A stretch of DNA of 64,000 nt from Saprospiraceae bacterium (GTDB lineage Bacteria; Bacteroidota; Bacteroidia; Chitinophagales; Saprospiraceae). Position 1 is the first letter of the stretch; each line of letters starts with the position of its first letter. Positions 27,101-36,975 of this stretch are shown here, in pieces. Position numbers and translations under genes: made by a program. The stretch is from NCBI GenBank assembly GCA_016787575.1, contig JAEUUO010000013.1:1-64000 (forward strand). Reading direction: 5' to 3'. The notes beneath the pieces were generated by a model, which worked only from the letters and a program-made list of their open reading frames with translations, was not told the DNA's origin and did not search any database.

Positions 27101-30100
27101 CCATCAGCCGGTAAAACACCTTCAATTTCCGGCTCTTCAGCGAGTTGTATCATTAGATTTAATGGAGCTGATTATGTCACAATTGATGGTTCAAATGCTG
27201 GTGGTACTGATAGAAGTTTAAGCTTGAGTAATACCAATACATCTGCAAATGTCGCTGTGGTGTGCATCCAATCATTGGGTTTGACATTGGGCGCTACAAA
27301 TGATGTAATTAAAAACTGTAATATTATTGGTGGAATAAACTCCTCCACTAATTTTGGAATTCATATTGCTGGTACTACCATTTCAACAACAGCAACTGGA
27401 GATGACAATGATAACAATACCATTCAAAATAATTCAATTACTAAAGTATTATATGGTATTTATTCGAATTCCAGTTCTTTTGGACAAAATGATAACTTAA
27501 ACATTCTTTCCAATGAAATTGGATCTTTAGCTACTGCTGACCAGGTTGGACAATATGGAATGGTAATTGCCCAAATAAATAATTCTTCAATTTCTAAGAA
27601 TGAAATATTCAACATCATTGGAACAGCTTTAAATCCTACTGGAATTCGATTGAATGCAGGTACAACAAATACATTGGTTTCATTCAATAAAATTCATGAT
27701 TTACAATATACAGGAACCAGCGGATATGGTGGTAAAGGGATCGATTTAGCTGTTTCTGCAAATTCCAATATTACCATAGCTAATAATTTTATTTATAGTT
27801 TATTGGGTGATGGATGGAGTACCATAACTTCAGATGCTATTGTTGGAATTCGTTTGCTTTCAGCAAGTGCAGGGGTAAATGTTTATCACAATACCGTATA
27901 CCTTACAGGTACTATTTCAAGAGCATCTTCTGCCGATGTTAGTTCAGCATTTTATGCGCATTCTGTAGCTGCATTGTTAAATGTAAAAAACAATATTTTT
28001 ATCAACAAGTTAAACAATACCGGAGGTACAGCCAAAGCTTATGCAATTTATACAGATGTGGGAGGTTCCGGATATGCAAGCTTGGATAACAACAATTATT
28101 TTGCTTCTGGCCCTCAAGGTGTTCTTTCAAGAATAGGAGCAACGGATTACCTGACTTTAACTGACTGGCAAAATGCAATCGGAAAAGATGGTCTAGCGAG
28201 AAATATCGATCCTTTGTTTGTGAGTGCAACGGATCTTCATTTACAAAATAATGTCGCTAATGAATGTTTGAATCAAGGTGGTATGGCAATTCCTGCTGTC
28301 ACCATGGACATCGATATGCAAAATCGCTCTTTGTCAAACCCAGATATCGGTGCTGATGAGTTCAATCCTGGATCAAATCTTCTTATAAACGTTACAGAGA
28401 CTTCAGGTACACCCAATGATAAAAATATATGCTTAGGAGCTTCTGCAACATTAACAGTTAGTGGAGGTGGAATTGCTCACAAATGGAATACTGGGGAAAC
28501 AACAAGCTCAATTACTCAAAGCCCGGCAGGTTTTACAATTTATACAGATACAGTTACTTTGACAACAGGTTGTCGTGTGGTCATGTTTGATACGATTTTT
28601 GTACTCCCACTCCCAACGGCAGCTGTCAATCCATCTAGCCCAACTATTTGCTCAGGTACAAGTGTTACTTTAACTGCTTCCGGAGGAGGAACTTATCTAT
28701 GGGATAATGGATCAACCAATCCAGTTAGATCTGTAAATCCTGCTTCTACTACAACTTATACCGTTACAGTTACAGGCGCAAATGGATGTACAGCTACTGC
28801 AACAGCAACTGTTACAGTAAATTTAAGCCCTACTGCGACTATTACTCCTGGTGCACCAACCTTGTGTAGCGGTTCAGTTCAAATGTTGACCGCAAGCGGT
28901 GGAATAAGTTATTCCTGGAACACCGGAGCTGTAACCCCAACTATAAGCGTATCTCCAGGTTCAACCACAACTTATACAGTAACTGTAACAGCTGCTAACG
29001 GATGTACAGCTTCAAAAACTGCAACTGTTACAGTAATACCGGGGGTATCTACTACGGAGACTCATGTTGAACCAACTAGCTGTATTTCACTAGATGGTTC
29101 TATTAATCTTACCGTTACTGGGCCAGGTGGTTATAGTTATAATTGGTCAACACCGGATGGAACCGGCTTAATAAATGGACAAGAAGACCAATCGGGATTG
29201 TCTGTAGGTACTTATTTAGTAACTGTTACTGCGACTAACGGATGCACTGCTACAAGATCAATTACTTTGGCCGGCCCGGGCAATTGTGGTGGTTGCCCAT
29301 CAATTGGATCGTATACAACTAATACGTCTCAGATTTGCAAAGCCATAAATTTTGTTTCAACTGCCAGTGGTTTGACAAATATGGGTACCATATACGGCAT
29401 CCGTTTTGTATATTCTACCTCCGCTTTGGCGGATCCTTATACTATGGGGACTACATTAGGAGTTGTTCCAAATGCGAGTTTAACTTCTGGAGGTACCGTT
29501 GCAACTTTGAATGCAAGTATACCTGCAATCGGTAACTATTTCCTTTATGCAGTATTATCCCCAGCTCCAATTAATCCTAATTGCAGACCATTCAAATCAA
29601 CTTCAATAGTTGTTTACAATTGTACTGCAATGATTTCAGATCCTTGTTCTTGTAGAAACAATGCGACAACTCTAACCAATGGCCAATTTAATGATATTGT
29701 TACTGTAAATGCGCCATCCGGACAAACCTGGACGGTTTCAGCAAATACAGGTTTTTATTTAACATCAAGTCCTGCTCCTCCAGCAGCACCAATTATTATT
29801 CCTATAGGTACTGCAATGACAAACGGTACCACTGATGGAGTTAATAATGATGGTGATGGACAAACCGATGAACCAGATGAAAATGTCTATTATACCTTGC
29901 GCGGTGTCCATGTGGATGCATTGGGATACAACATAACAGTTACCAATTCTGCAGGCACCAGCTCTTCTATAGGAAGTACTTGCTATTATCCAAACCCAAG
30001 TATTAATGGTCTGGCTAGCACCTTTTGTTTGAATGATCCTGCAGTTACATTGAATGGATCTGCCCAATTGGGAGATGGTTCAGGACCAGCAATGGGTGTT

Positions 30101-33100
30101 GGTACTTTCACTGTAAATGGTGTTCCGCGTACCGTTTTTGATCCTGCGGTTCAAGGAGTTGGTACACATACCGTTACCTTCAGTTTTGATGCCGCCGATG
30201 GGGTACCGAATGGTTCACATCCGGGCTGTATTCAGGCAGTTTCGCAATCTGTACTGGTTAATCCGGTACCTACTGTAAATCCAGTGACAAGCACATCTTA
30301 TTGTGTTGCCCAAACTTCGCCTCAAATTACCTTCACAGGAACTCCTGCTACGGGTGTTATTTATAATTGGACAAGAACTCCGGAGGCCATCGGATTGGCT
30401 CCAACTAGTGGTTCGGGTTTTGTGCCATCATTTGTTACAACAAATGCCGGGACTACACCATTGACTTCTACCTTTACTGTAACTCCATCATTTACAAGTG
30501 GGGCACGTACGTGTACAGGCACCCCAATAACTTTTACAATAACTGTAAATCCAACACCAACAGTAAATGCTGTTGCGGATGTACAATATTGTCATGGAGA
30601 TGTGACTGCTGTTATAACTTTTACAGGATCAACTCCTGGTGCAACTTATATCTGGACACGTACACCTGAACTAATCGGTTTAGCTGCACTCAATGGAACC
30701 AATTCGGTCCCCTCATTTACAACAACCAATCCTTCTGCAGTTAGAATTACCAGTACATTTACGGTAACACCTAGCTATTCTGATGGAAGGATTACCTGCT
30801 TTGGTGCCCCAATTACTTTTAGAATATCTGTATTACCTCAACCGGTTGCCCGTTGCAAAAATGCAACCTTGTATCTGGATAAAAATGGTTTTGCTACCTT
30901 AACAGTTCCGGATATTGACAATGGCAGCACAGCTAGGACCTTAAGTTTAAGTAAAACAAGTTTTGATTGTGGAAATGTAGGTTCAAATACAGTGACTCTA
31001 TTTGCAAGAGATTCTTGTATGAAGACTTCGACTTGTACTGCAACTGTAACTGTATTGGATACCATTCGTCCGACTATGTTCTGTCCTTCAGATCTAACTA
31101 TTAACTTAGATCCGGGTGAATGTGATCGTGCTGTTCAATTTGTGGATCCATATGCAACAGATAATTGTGGTATTACTAAATCTACTGCTACCGGATCAAT
31201 TACAACAGCATTTAACTCCAACAATCAGTTTGCGGGTAATATGTTTAATGTAACAAATCTCACTGGAGGTCCGATTACCTTAAATTCATTTGCAGGAAAC
31301 ATATCGGCTACAGTTGGTACCAATTGCATTGTAACTGTTTACTATACTCCAACAACCTATGTTGGAAAAGAAACAAATCCTGCGGCTTGGTCGACAATGG
31401 GCACTGGCAATGCACCTTGTGCCGGTATCAATATGCCAACATTATTTAATATAGGTGGATTGGTGATTCAACCGGGTGAAACCTATGGCTTGTATTTTAG
31501 TTTGGACAATTATACAGCGGGTTCTATTGTTTTGAGATACACCAACGGAAATATTACATTCAACAATGGTGATTTATTGCTTACGTTAGGAGTGGGTAAA
31601 GCTAATCCCGCCTTTACTGGAACAACATTTGCAAGCCGTTATTGGAATGGTATTATAAATTATACTAAAGAAACTATAACAGGCGGTGTTCCCTCCATTA
31701 TGCAAACAGATAATTCAGGTTTTAAAAATGGAGATATTTTCCCAAGAGGAAAAACATGCTTAAGTTTTAAAGCAACTGATTTTAATGGAAATACATCATC
31801 CTGCAGTTTCTGTTACACTTTAGTTGAGTTTCAAAATCCAGTTCACTTCCTGACTTGTCACGATGAAATTCAAATCAGTTTGAATGAAAATTGTTATGCT
31901 ACCGTTGGTGCAGATGAAGTATTAGCAGGAGGACCTTACGGATGTTATGACGATTACCGGGTTGAAATCAGAGATTGGATCACCAATGCATTGATTGATC
32001 GCTTCCCGAATATTCCTGGAGTCCAGTTAGGCTCACAAGATATTGGTCGTGAATTTAAAATAACCATCATTGATCCTGATACCGGCAATTCTTGTTGGGG
32101 ACATGCAACTGTTGAGGATAAGTTACCACCGATCTTAACCTGTGCTCGCGATACCTGCGTTCCTTGTGGATCTGGTACAACTCCATTCTATACAGGAATA
32201 ACCGGCGTTCGTGAAAATTGCAGTTCTTACTCCTTGACTTACGAAGACGATGTTACCCAAGGTGGTTGTGGTGCTGGTTATGAAGAAAAGATAATACGCA
32301 AGTGGACTGCCATCGATGGTTATGGAAACAAAGCAGTTTGTATACAAACCATTTTGGTTAAACTTGCAACTATCGCTGACGTAGGTGTTCCGGATAATTT
32401 CGATGATGTCGAACAGCCTGCATTGCATTGTGATGAAAAAATAAATACCGTAAAAGATTATACACAACATTACCTCGCATATCCTTATTGTGTCGATGGT
32501 TATTTGTTGGATTCAGCTTATTGGTTTGCAACAGGTGGATTCTTGCCAAGTCCAAATGGTGACCTTGCAGGAGAACGTAAACCTCGTACATTAGGTTGGA
32601 ATTGCATTGATACCGGAAAATACATCGGTCATCCAAGTCCATTCCCGGTTTATTGGCCTGCTCATCCTAGCTGGCGACCAAATAATCCGGTTTGCTGGGG
32701 TCCTGATGAAGTTGTTATGTGGGCTGGAACCGGTACGCCTACTGGGTCAACCTGCCATAATTTGGGAATGACGTTCCGGGATCTTGTGATTGATATCGCT
32801 AAACCCGGATGCGATGCAGGACCAATCGGATGCTATAAAGTAATTCGTCAATGGACCGTATTGGATTGGTGTACAGGCATTGCAGCTGGCCACAACCAAA
32901 TTATTAAGGTTGCTGATGTGGAGGGTCCTCAAATCTTATATCCTGATACAGTAGTTGCAAATATGGAGCCCTGGAGATGCTTAGGTGTTTGGGAAGTCCC
33001 AAAACCTTGGTTGATTGATAATTGTAGCAATGAAGTTCATTACACAATTAAAATGTTGAATGGGGTGGTAACCGGTAATGAAACCGATGGATTTGTAATT

Positions 33101-36100
33101 CGCGATATTGAAAGAGGTGTAAATGATGCTTATATCTATGCGGAAGATTGCTGCGGAAACATTACCAAAAGAAGAATAGCTGTAAACGTAATTGACAATA
33201 CACCTCCTATTGCTGTATGCGATCAAAAAACATTTGTAAGCATCACTGGAAATCAAACCCAGGGAGAAAATTTTGCAAAAGCTTTTGCTGAAGATTTTGA
33301 TCAGGGTAGCTTTGACAATTGCAGTCCGCACGTATTCTTTAAAGTGATTCGTATGGAGCAATTAAGAGGAACCAACAACGGAAGCAATGCAAATCAAGCC
33401 GATAATGGTACCAATTGTGCCGGCATCAATGGAGATGACAATGCTTTACTGGATGGCAATCAAATTTATTTTGACGATCACGTAAAATTCTGTTGTTCCG
33501 ATGTTGGTAAAACAATCATGGTGGTATTCCGTGTATTCGATATCGAGCCAGGTGTAGGTCCAATTCCACCTAATAGAATGAACTCTGGTGGTGTGCTCTT
33601 TAATCACTACAGCGATTGTATGGTTGAAGTTGAAGTACAAGACAAGAGTGTTCCTACTGTGGTGCCTCCACCAAATATTGTTGTCAGCTGTTGGTTCTGG
33701 TTTGATGTAGACAAAATTTCAGATCCAAACGATGCAACTTTTGGTCGGGTAGTAAATGATTTAAGTTTAAGACACAAAGTGGTTACCAACGATTTGGTAT
33801 GCTATAACTATTGTGTTCGCAATGATATTACTGGGTATCCTGGTTATGTACCGGGAGCACCGCCTTCAAATCCTCCTGCATGGAACAGAGCTTGTGAATA
33901 TTACAGAGTCTTGTTTGATACTGCACATTATGACAGAAAACATGAATTGGTTTGGGGATTTGATGGAACCGTTTTAGGCTCTTGCGGAACCAACTATTCT
34001 ATTTCAGTTAATGACAATCGTGAATGCGGTCAAGGTCAAATTACACGTACTATCGTTGCCAGAGGTCCTAATGGCATCAGCGTAACAGGTACTCAAATTA
34101 TTTGGGTAGTCGATTGCGATCCATTCTATATCAACGGCGCTGACGATTGCGATCCGGATGATGACATTACCTGGCCAGGAAATTGTACTGGACAGGCAAC
34201 AACTATTGACGGTTGTGGGGCAGATATTAGTCCTGACAATCCGTTACTCGGACGTCCAGTAATTGAAAATAACGCAGATGATCTGTGTGCATTGATAAGT
34301 GTAGAATATGTCGATGAAATATTTACTATCGAACCAGATGCATGTTTTAAAGTATTGCGTCACTGGACTGTGATTGACTGGTGTCAATACGACCCAAGCA
34401 TCGATCCAACCAAAGGTCGTTGGGAATATTTACAAATTATTAAAGTTCATGACACAGATAAACCAATTGTAAGTTTAAGTGTCGGAGACTGTGAGCCGGC
34501 AGTAAAAGTGAATGGAGTTTGTAGTGGACATATTGAATTTAGAGCAAATGCAATTGACAATTGTACGCCATTGGATTGGCTATACTATGAATATAAAATA
34601 GATCTTTTTAATGATGGAATTGGAGATCATGTTGGTGGATATGATCTTTTAGTGGGACCGTTGAGTCCTAAAGCATTTGCAGCAGGCCGTACGCCTTTAT
34701 TTGCTGATAATCCTTATGCGGATGATTTATACAACACTACTCAAATTAGTGGAACGTATCCGGTAGGAATACATAGAGTTTGTTATTTTGTTGAAGATGG
34801 TTGTGGAAATATTGGTCAGAGTTGCCAATATTTCGAAATAAAAGATTGTAAAGCACCAACTCCTTATTGTGAAGTTGGAGTTATTTCAGTTGTAATGCCA
34901 TCTTCAGGTTGTGTTACAATTTGGGCAAAGGATTTAGATCATGGAAGTTATGATAACTGTACTGACGCGATAAATCTTCGATTCTTCTTTGATGGAGATA
35001 CTTCATTAACCAGTCGGACATTCTGCTGTGATGATTTTGTAAATCAAGGAGCAAATGATGAACTGATAATTCCAGTTCAACTTTGGGTGATGGATGAAGA
35101 AGGAAATGCAGATTTCTGCAGAACAACCATATTAATTCAAGATCCTCAGAATATTTGTCCTGATAAAAAGCCTCTTGGCAAGATTACTGGTTTATTAAAA
35201 ACCGAAAAAGATGAAACCACTGAAAAAGTTTTTGCAAACTTATATCAGTCTGGATCCAAATTGAAAGAAATGACTACGACATCAAACGGTAGTTACCTTT
35301 TTGGAGATTTGAATTATGGTCCAAGTATGGAATATGTGGTTCATCCAATTCGTACTGATGATCCAGTAAATGGTGTAAGTACAGCGGATATCGTAAAAAT
35401 CCAAAGGCACATTTTAGGTATTGAGACATTAAACAGTCCATTTAAATTAATTGCTGCCGATGTAAACAATTCAGCTTCGATTACTGCTTCAGATATTTCA
35501 GACATCAGAAGATTGATCTTAGGAGTAACTGATAAATTTGCTAAAGCAGATTCATGGACATTTGTTCCTTCCAGCTACCAATTTGCAGATCCTTTAAATC
35601 CTTGGGCAGCTCCAAGAGAAGCAATCATTCAGGTTTTGGAAGCCAAATTGTATTCAGAAAATTTTATGGCTGTGAAAATGGGGGATGTTACCAACAATGC
35701 CCGCGCACATCAGTTTAGCGGAATTTCTGAACGTACAAACGGTAAATTGCATTTTGAAATTGACAAAGGCACAACCGAGCCTGGTGAAATTTATAAAGTA
35801 GCTATTAGATCCAGCGATTTCAAGGATATTTCAGGATTCCAGTTTACACTGAATTTTGATAAGTCTGTGATAAACTACGAAGGATTTGAATCCGGTTTAC
35901 TTTCACTCAACGAAAGCAATTTTGGAATTTCAAGATTGGATAATGGAAAATTGACGTGCAGCTGGGATAACCGAACCGGTATCAATTCAAATTCAAATGA
36001 TGTGTTGTTTAATTTGGTATTCCGTGCATTTACAAAGAGCCCAATTGAAAAATTGCTGACCATTACCAGCGATGTAACAACTGCTGAAGCTTATGACTCT

Positions 36101-36424
36101 AAATTGTCGGTTAAAGAATTGGCCATGCTGGTTCGTAAAGAAGGCAGTTTGGTTGAAACAGGTGTTTTTGAATTGTATCAAAATTCACCGAACCCATTTG
36201 CTAAGGAAACCAATATCAGCTTTAGACTTCCTGAATCAGGAAATGCCAAACTGACTATTTATGACATAACCGGTAAGATTTTAAGAATCTACGATGTGAA
36301 TGGTGTAAAAGGATTGAATACCATTAAAATTTCAAAATCTGAATTAAATGGTAACGGAATTTTATACTATCAGTTAGATTCACAAAGTCATACGGCTACA
36401 AAACAAATGTTGGTTATAGATTAA
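24104..36424 (+). CDS. Giant (4106 aa) T9SS surface protein: beta-helices, Ig/PKD/SprB/HYR modules, dockerin, cohesin
   Basis: The signal peptide ends at about residue 30 ('LHVSAQ'). Residues about 35-790 and 935-1420 are two parallel beta-helix regions, each opened by a 'Y(T)SLxxAxxxxN' unit, with an Ig-like domain between them. Two near-identical Ig-like modules follow (about 1502-1645, 'TICSGTSVTLTASGGGTYLW'), a SprB-type repeat (about 1650-1725), a calcium-loop-like 'DGVNNDGDGQTDEPDE' (about 1911), two PKD-like modules (2053-2245, 'IYNWTRTPEAIGLAP', 'TYIWTRTPELIGLAA'), HYR domains from about 2319 and a long Cys-rich half with recurring 'DNCS'-type motifs. Near the end are a dockerin-like pair ('VSTADIVKIQRHILGIE', 'ITASDISDIRRLILGVT', about 3756-3815), a cohesin-like domain (about 3881-3995) and a T9SS type A sorting domain (about 4018-4106, 'YQNSPNPF'). 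It is inferred to be an adhesin displayed on the cell surface. Confidence 0.9.
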   Translation: MKRRSPVGFTIRFICILFLSLGSYLHVSAQVDVNSSGGTMMASYTTLADAFMAINSGTHTGTITINISGNTTEPAAGAILNASGAGAASYSSILVKPTGGATRTIIGAANAGFPLIDLNGADNVTFDGLNTGGNALTIENTTISATTGTSTIRLQADATNNTFIRCTVNGAGTMSVGTNGGNFYFGAVSTTTGNDNNLISNCKIGPSAGNPFTKGVYSNGTTTTVAQYNSNNTVTNCEIYDYFGVSTQSAGIYITTGSTNWTITNNKLYQTTTKTQVTTGTIHAGIQLASTNIVGCVITGNTIGFSSAAGTGQYSIVGVSTSSRMVGIYSSALGTTEPTIISNNTIQNISLSGALLGTTTTTSAFIGIQIASGWVLECNNNTVGSLDGSKTISITTSSTSTSEMYGIYSSVSISAQTDFKNNKIGSLTYTNTGTIACGIIGMRAGNTAGNTLNIENNIIGGVGGELKTVNNSATATLNGNTVIGIYVQTSTSTIRNNVISNLTTNNQSTGTTTTASVQGIYISSAANGSLIEGNTIHSLSNTSPAANCWVNGITVSTTTAIVNFNANFIHSLNITGTGTTSTINGIYVSGGTSNFVNNMIRLGYNSAGTSITSGLQFNGIFESSGTNNFFFNSIYVGGTGVATLSNNTFAFFSNATTTTRYYGNNIFYNARSNAASTGKHYAIKIAGTAPNPAGTTINFNDYLADGTGGVLGQYNLVDQTTLAAWRIATGQDCNSISSNPKFVNPTGNSSTVDLHINTGMATPVEGAGQAVGFVTTDFDGQSRASFSPTDIGADAGNFILLDVSPPVINYIPLISACGTGNQILAPVTIIDATGVPTGGATRPRIYYRKNAGSWFSSPGVLLTGTGQNGDWQFTIFASDMAGLALGDVIDYYVIAQDMAVPINIISSPCGAVATDVNTVSTAPTMLNTIVVKDPMSGLYTVGIGGNYTSLTAAIADYNNRCLVGPVTFSLIDNTYPSETFPISINAISGQSSVNTTTIKPSAGKTPSISGSSASCIIRFNGADYVTIDGSNAGGTDRSLSLSNTNTSANVAVVCIQSLGLTLGATNDVIKNCNIIGGINSSTNFGIHIAGTTISTTATGDDNDNNTIQNNSITKVLYGIYSNSSSFGQNDNLNILSNEIGSLATADQVGQYGMVIAQINNSSISKNEIFNIIGTALNPTGIRLNAGTTNTLVSFNKIHDLQYTGTSGYGGKGIDLAVSANSNITIANNFIYSLLGDGWSTITSDAIVGIRLLSASAGVNVYHNTVYLTGTISRASSADVSSAFYAHSVAALLNVKNNIFINKLNNTGGTAKAYAIYTDVGGSGYASLDNNNYFASGPQGVLSRIGATDYLTLTDWQNAIGKDGLARNIDPLFVSATDLHLQNNVANECLNQGGMAIPAVTMDIDMQNRSLSNPDIGADEFNPGSNLLINVTETSGTPNDKNICLGASATLTVSGGGIAHKWNTGETTSSITQSPAGFTIYTDTVTLTTGCRVVMFDTIFVLPLPTAAVNPSSPTICSGTSVTLTASGGGTYLWDNGSTNPVRSVNPASTTTYTVTVTGANGCTATATATVTVNLSPTATITPGAPTLCSGSVQMLTASGGISYSWNTGAVTPTISVSPGSTTTYTVTVTAANGCTASKTATVTVIPGVSTTETHVEPTSCISLDGSINLTVTGPGGYSYNWSTPDGTGLINGQEDQSGLSVGTYLVTVTATNGCTATRSITLAGPGNCGGCPSIGSYTTNTSQICKAINFVSTASGLTNMGTIYGIRFVYSTSALADPYTMGTTLGVVPNASLTSGGTVATLNASIPAIGNYFLYAVLSPAPINPNCRPFKSTSIVVYNCTAMISDPCSCRNNATTLTNGQFNDIVTVNAPSGQTWTVSANTGFYLTSSPAPPAAPIIIPIGTAMTNGTTDGVNNDGDGQTDEPDENVYYTLRGVHVDALGYNITVTNSAGTSSSIGSTCYYPNPSINGLASTFCLNDPAVTLNGSAQLGDGSGPAMGVGTFTVNGVPRTVFDPAVQGVGTHTVTFSFDAADGVPNGSHPGCIQAVSQSVLVNPVPTVNPVTSTSYCVAQTSPQITFTGTPATGVIYNWTRTPEAIGLAPTSGSGFVPSFVTTNAGTTPLTSTFTVTPSFTSGARTCTGTPITFTITVNPTPTVNAVADVQYCHGDVTAVITFTGSTPGATYIWTRTPELIGLAALNGTNSVPSFTTTNPSAVRITSTFTVTPSYSDGRITCFGAPITFRISVLPQPVARCKNATLYLDKNGFATLTVPDIDNGSTARTLSLSKTSFDCGNVGSNTVTLFARDSCMKTSTCTATVTVLDTIRPTMFCPSDLTINLDPGECDRAVQFVDPYATDNCGITKSTATGSITTAFNSNNQFAGNMFNVTNLTGGPITLNSFAGNISATVGTNCIVTVYYTPTTYVGKETNPAAWSTMGTGNAPCAGINMPTLFNIGGLVIQPGETYGLYFSLDNYTAGSIVLRYTNGNITFNNGDLLLTLGVGKANPAFTGTTFASRYWNGIINYTKETITGGVPSIMQTDNSGFKNGDIFPRGKTCLSFKATDFNGNTSSCSFCYTLVEFQNPVHFLTCHDEIQISLNENCYATVGADEVLAGGPYGCYDDYRVEIRDWITNALIDRFPNIPGVQLGSQDIGREFKITIIDPDTGNSCWGHATVEDKLPPILTCARDTCVPCGSGTTPFYTGITGVRENCSSYSLTYEDDVTQGGCGAGYEEKIIRKWTAIDGYGNKAVCIQTILVKLATIADVGVPDNFDDVEQPALHCDEKINTVKDYTQHYLAYPYCVDGYLLDSAYWFATGGFLPSPNGDLAGERKPRTLGWNCIDTGKYIGHPSPFPVYWPAHPSWRPNNPVCWGPDEVVMWAGTGTPTGSTCHNLGMTFRDLVIDIAKPGCDAGPIGCYKVIRQWTVLDWCTGIAAGHNQIIKVADVEGPQILYPDTVVANMEPWRCLGVWEVPKPWLIDNCSNEVHYTIKMLNGVVTGNETDGFVIRDIERGVNDAYIYAEDCCGNITKRRIAVNVIDNTPPIAVCDQKTFVSITGNQTQGENFAKAFAEDFDQGSFDNCSPHVFFKVIRMEQLRGTNNGSNANQADNGTNCAGINGDDNALLDGNQIYFDDHVKFCCSDVGKTIMVVFRVFDIEPGVGPIPPNRMNSGGVLFNHYSDCMVEVEVQDKSVPTVVPPPNIVVSCWFWFDVDKISDPNDATFGRVVNDLSLRHKVVTNDLVCYNYCVRNDITGYPGYVPGAPPSNPPAWNRACEYYRVLFDTAHYDRKHELVWGFDGTVLGSCGTNYSISVNDNRECGQGQITRTIVARGPNGISVTGTQIIWVVDCDPFYINGADDCDPDDDITWPGNCTGQATTIDGCGADISPDNPLLGRPVIENNADDLCALISVEYVDEIFTIEPDACFKVLRHWTVIDWCQYDPSIDPTKGRWEYLQIIKVHDTDKPIVSLSVGDCEPAVKVNGVCSGHIEFRANAIDNCTPLDWLYYEYKIDLFNDGIGDHVGGYDLLVGPLSPKAFAAGRTPLFADNPYADDLYNTTQISGTYPVGIHRVCYFVEDGCGNIGQSCQYFEIKDCKAPTPYCEVGVISVVMPSSGCVTIWAKDLDHGSYDNCTDAINLRFFFDGDTSLTSRTFCCDDFVNQGANDELIIPVQLWVMDEEGNADFCRTTILIQDPQNICPDKKPLGKITGLLKTEKDETTEKVFANLYQSGSKLKEMTTTSNGSYLFGDLNYGPSMEYVVHPIRTDDPVNGVSTADIVKIQRHILGIETLNSPFKLIAADVNNSASITASDISDIRRLILGVTDKFAKADSWTFVPSSYQFADPLNPWAAPREAIIQVLEAKLYSENFMAVKMGDVTNNARAHQFSGISERTNGKLHFEIDKGTTEPGEIYKVAIRSSDFKDISGFQFTLNFDKSVINYEGFESGLLSLNESNFGISRLDNGKLTCSWDNRTGINSNSNDVLFNLVFRAFTKSPIEKLLTITSDVTTAEAYDSKLSVKELAMLVRKEGSLVETGVFELYQNSPNPFAKETNISFRLPESGNAKLTIYDITGKILRIYDVNGVKGLNTIKISKSELNGNGILYYQLDSQSHTATKQMLVID

Positions 36425-36444
36425 ATAATGTATTAATTAAATTG

Positions 36445-36843
36445 ATGAACATGAAATATTTTCAATTGACAATATGCTTCTTGGCTTTAATATTTTTTGC
36501 AAGAACAACAGCATTTTCTCAAACAGGGGTCGTGCCTGAACTAAAAGATGTAGCTGATGCTGCGAAAATAGTCCGCACGGAATTGCAATTGGTAAATGAT
36601 GAAATTACCAACATTGCAAGTAAGGGAGGAATTCCAGGTCAGGAACTAATGGACAAACAGCGTTTGTTTTTTACAATTATGGAGTATTTGGAAACCAACA
36701 ATCCTGGCACAACCACATTTCTGGCTCTGGGTAATAGCTGTAATTATTTAGGACTCAAAGCTGATGATGAAGCTTTTCAAGACTTTATCGGAGGCATATG
36801 GGATGAGAATTTTACACGACTCATAGACATACTGGCGAAATAG
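36445..36843 (+). CDS. Small exported protein of unknown function after the giant gene
   Basis: About 132 residues. It has a clear signal peptide ('LALIFFARTTAFSQ') and a helical mature part of about 105 residues ('LKDVADAAKIVRTELQLVND', 'GIPGQELMDKQRLFFTIMEYL') with one Cys near 'GNSCNYLGL'. No family is recognised. It starts 20 bases after the giant surface gene stop and is followed by a hairpin and T tract, so the two are probably one transcript. It could be a chaperone, a release factor or a subunit of the surface protein. TTG 36442 and ATG 36451 are alternative starts that leave the mature protein unchanged. Confidence 0.7.
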   Translation: MNMKYFQLTICFLALIFFARTTAFSQTGVVPELKDVADAAKIVRTELQLVNDEITNIASKGGIPGQELMDKQRLFFTIMEYLETNNPGTTTFLALGNSCNYLGLKADDEAFQDFIGGIWDENFTRLIDILAK

Positions 36844-36865
36844 GTATTTATTAAATATATAAATA

Positions 36866-36902
36866 GAAGCACTGAGATTATATCCGGTGCTTTTATTTTT
36901 TT
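36866..36902 (+). terminator. Likely terminator after the giant-gene operon
   Basis: AAGCAC pairs with GTGCTT around a loop of about 14 bases, and the 3' arm runs into TTTTATTTTTTT. The stem is short but the T tract is good and the position, 24 bases after a stop codon, is right. Confidence 0.6.
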
Positions 36903-36975
36903 ATCAGGAACCAAATGAGTGGTTTATTTTGTTTAAAACTTAATAATCTTACTTAATTTACACAAATAATACGAT

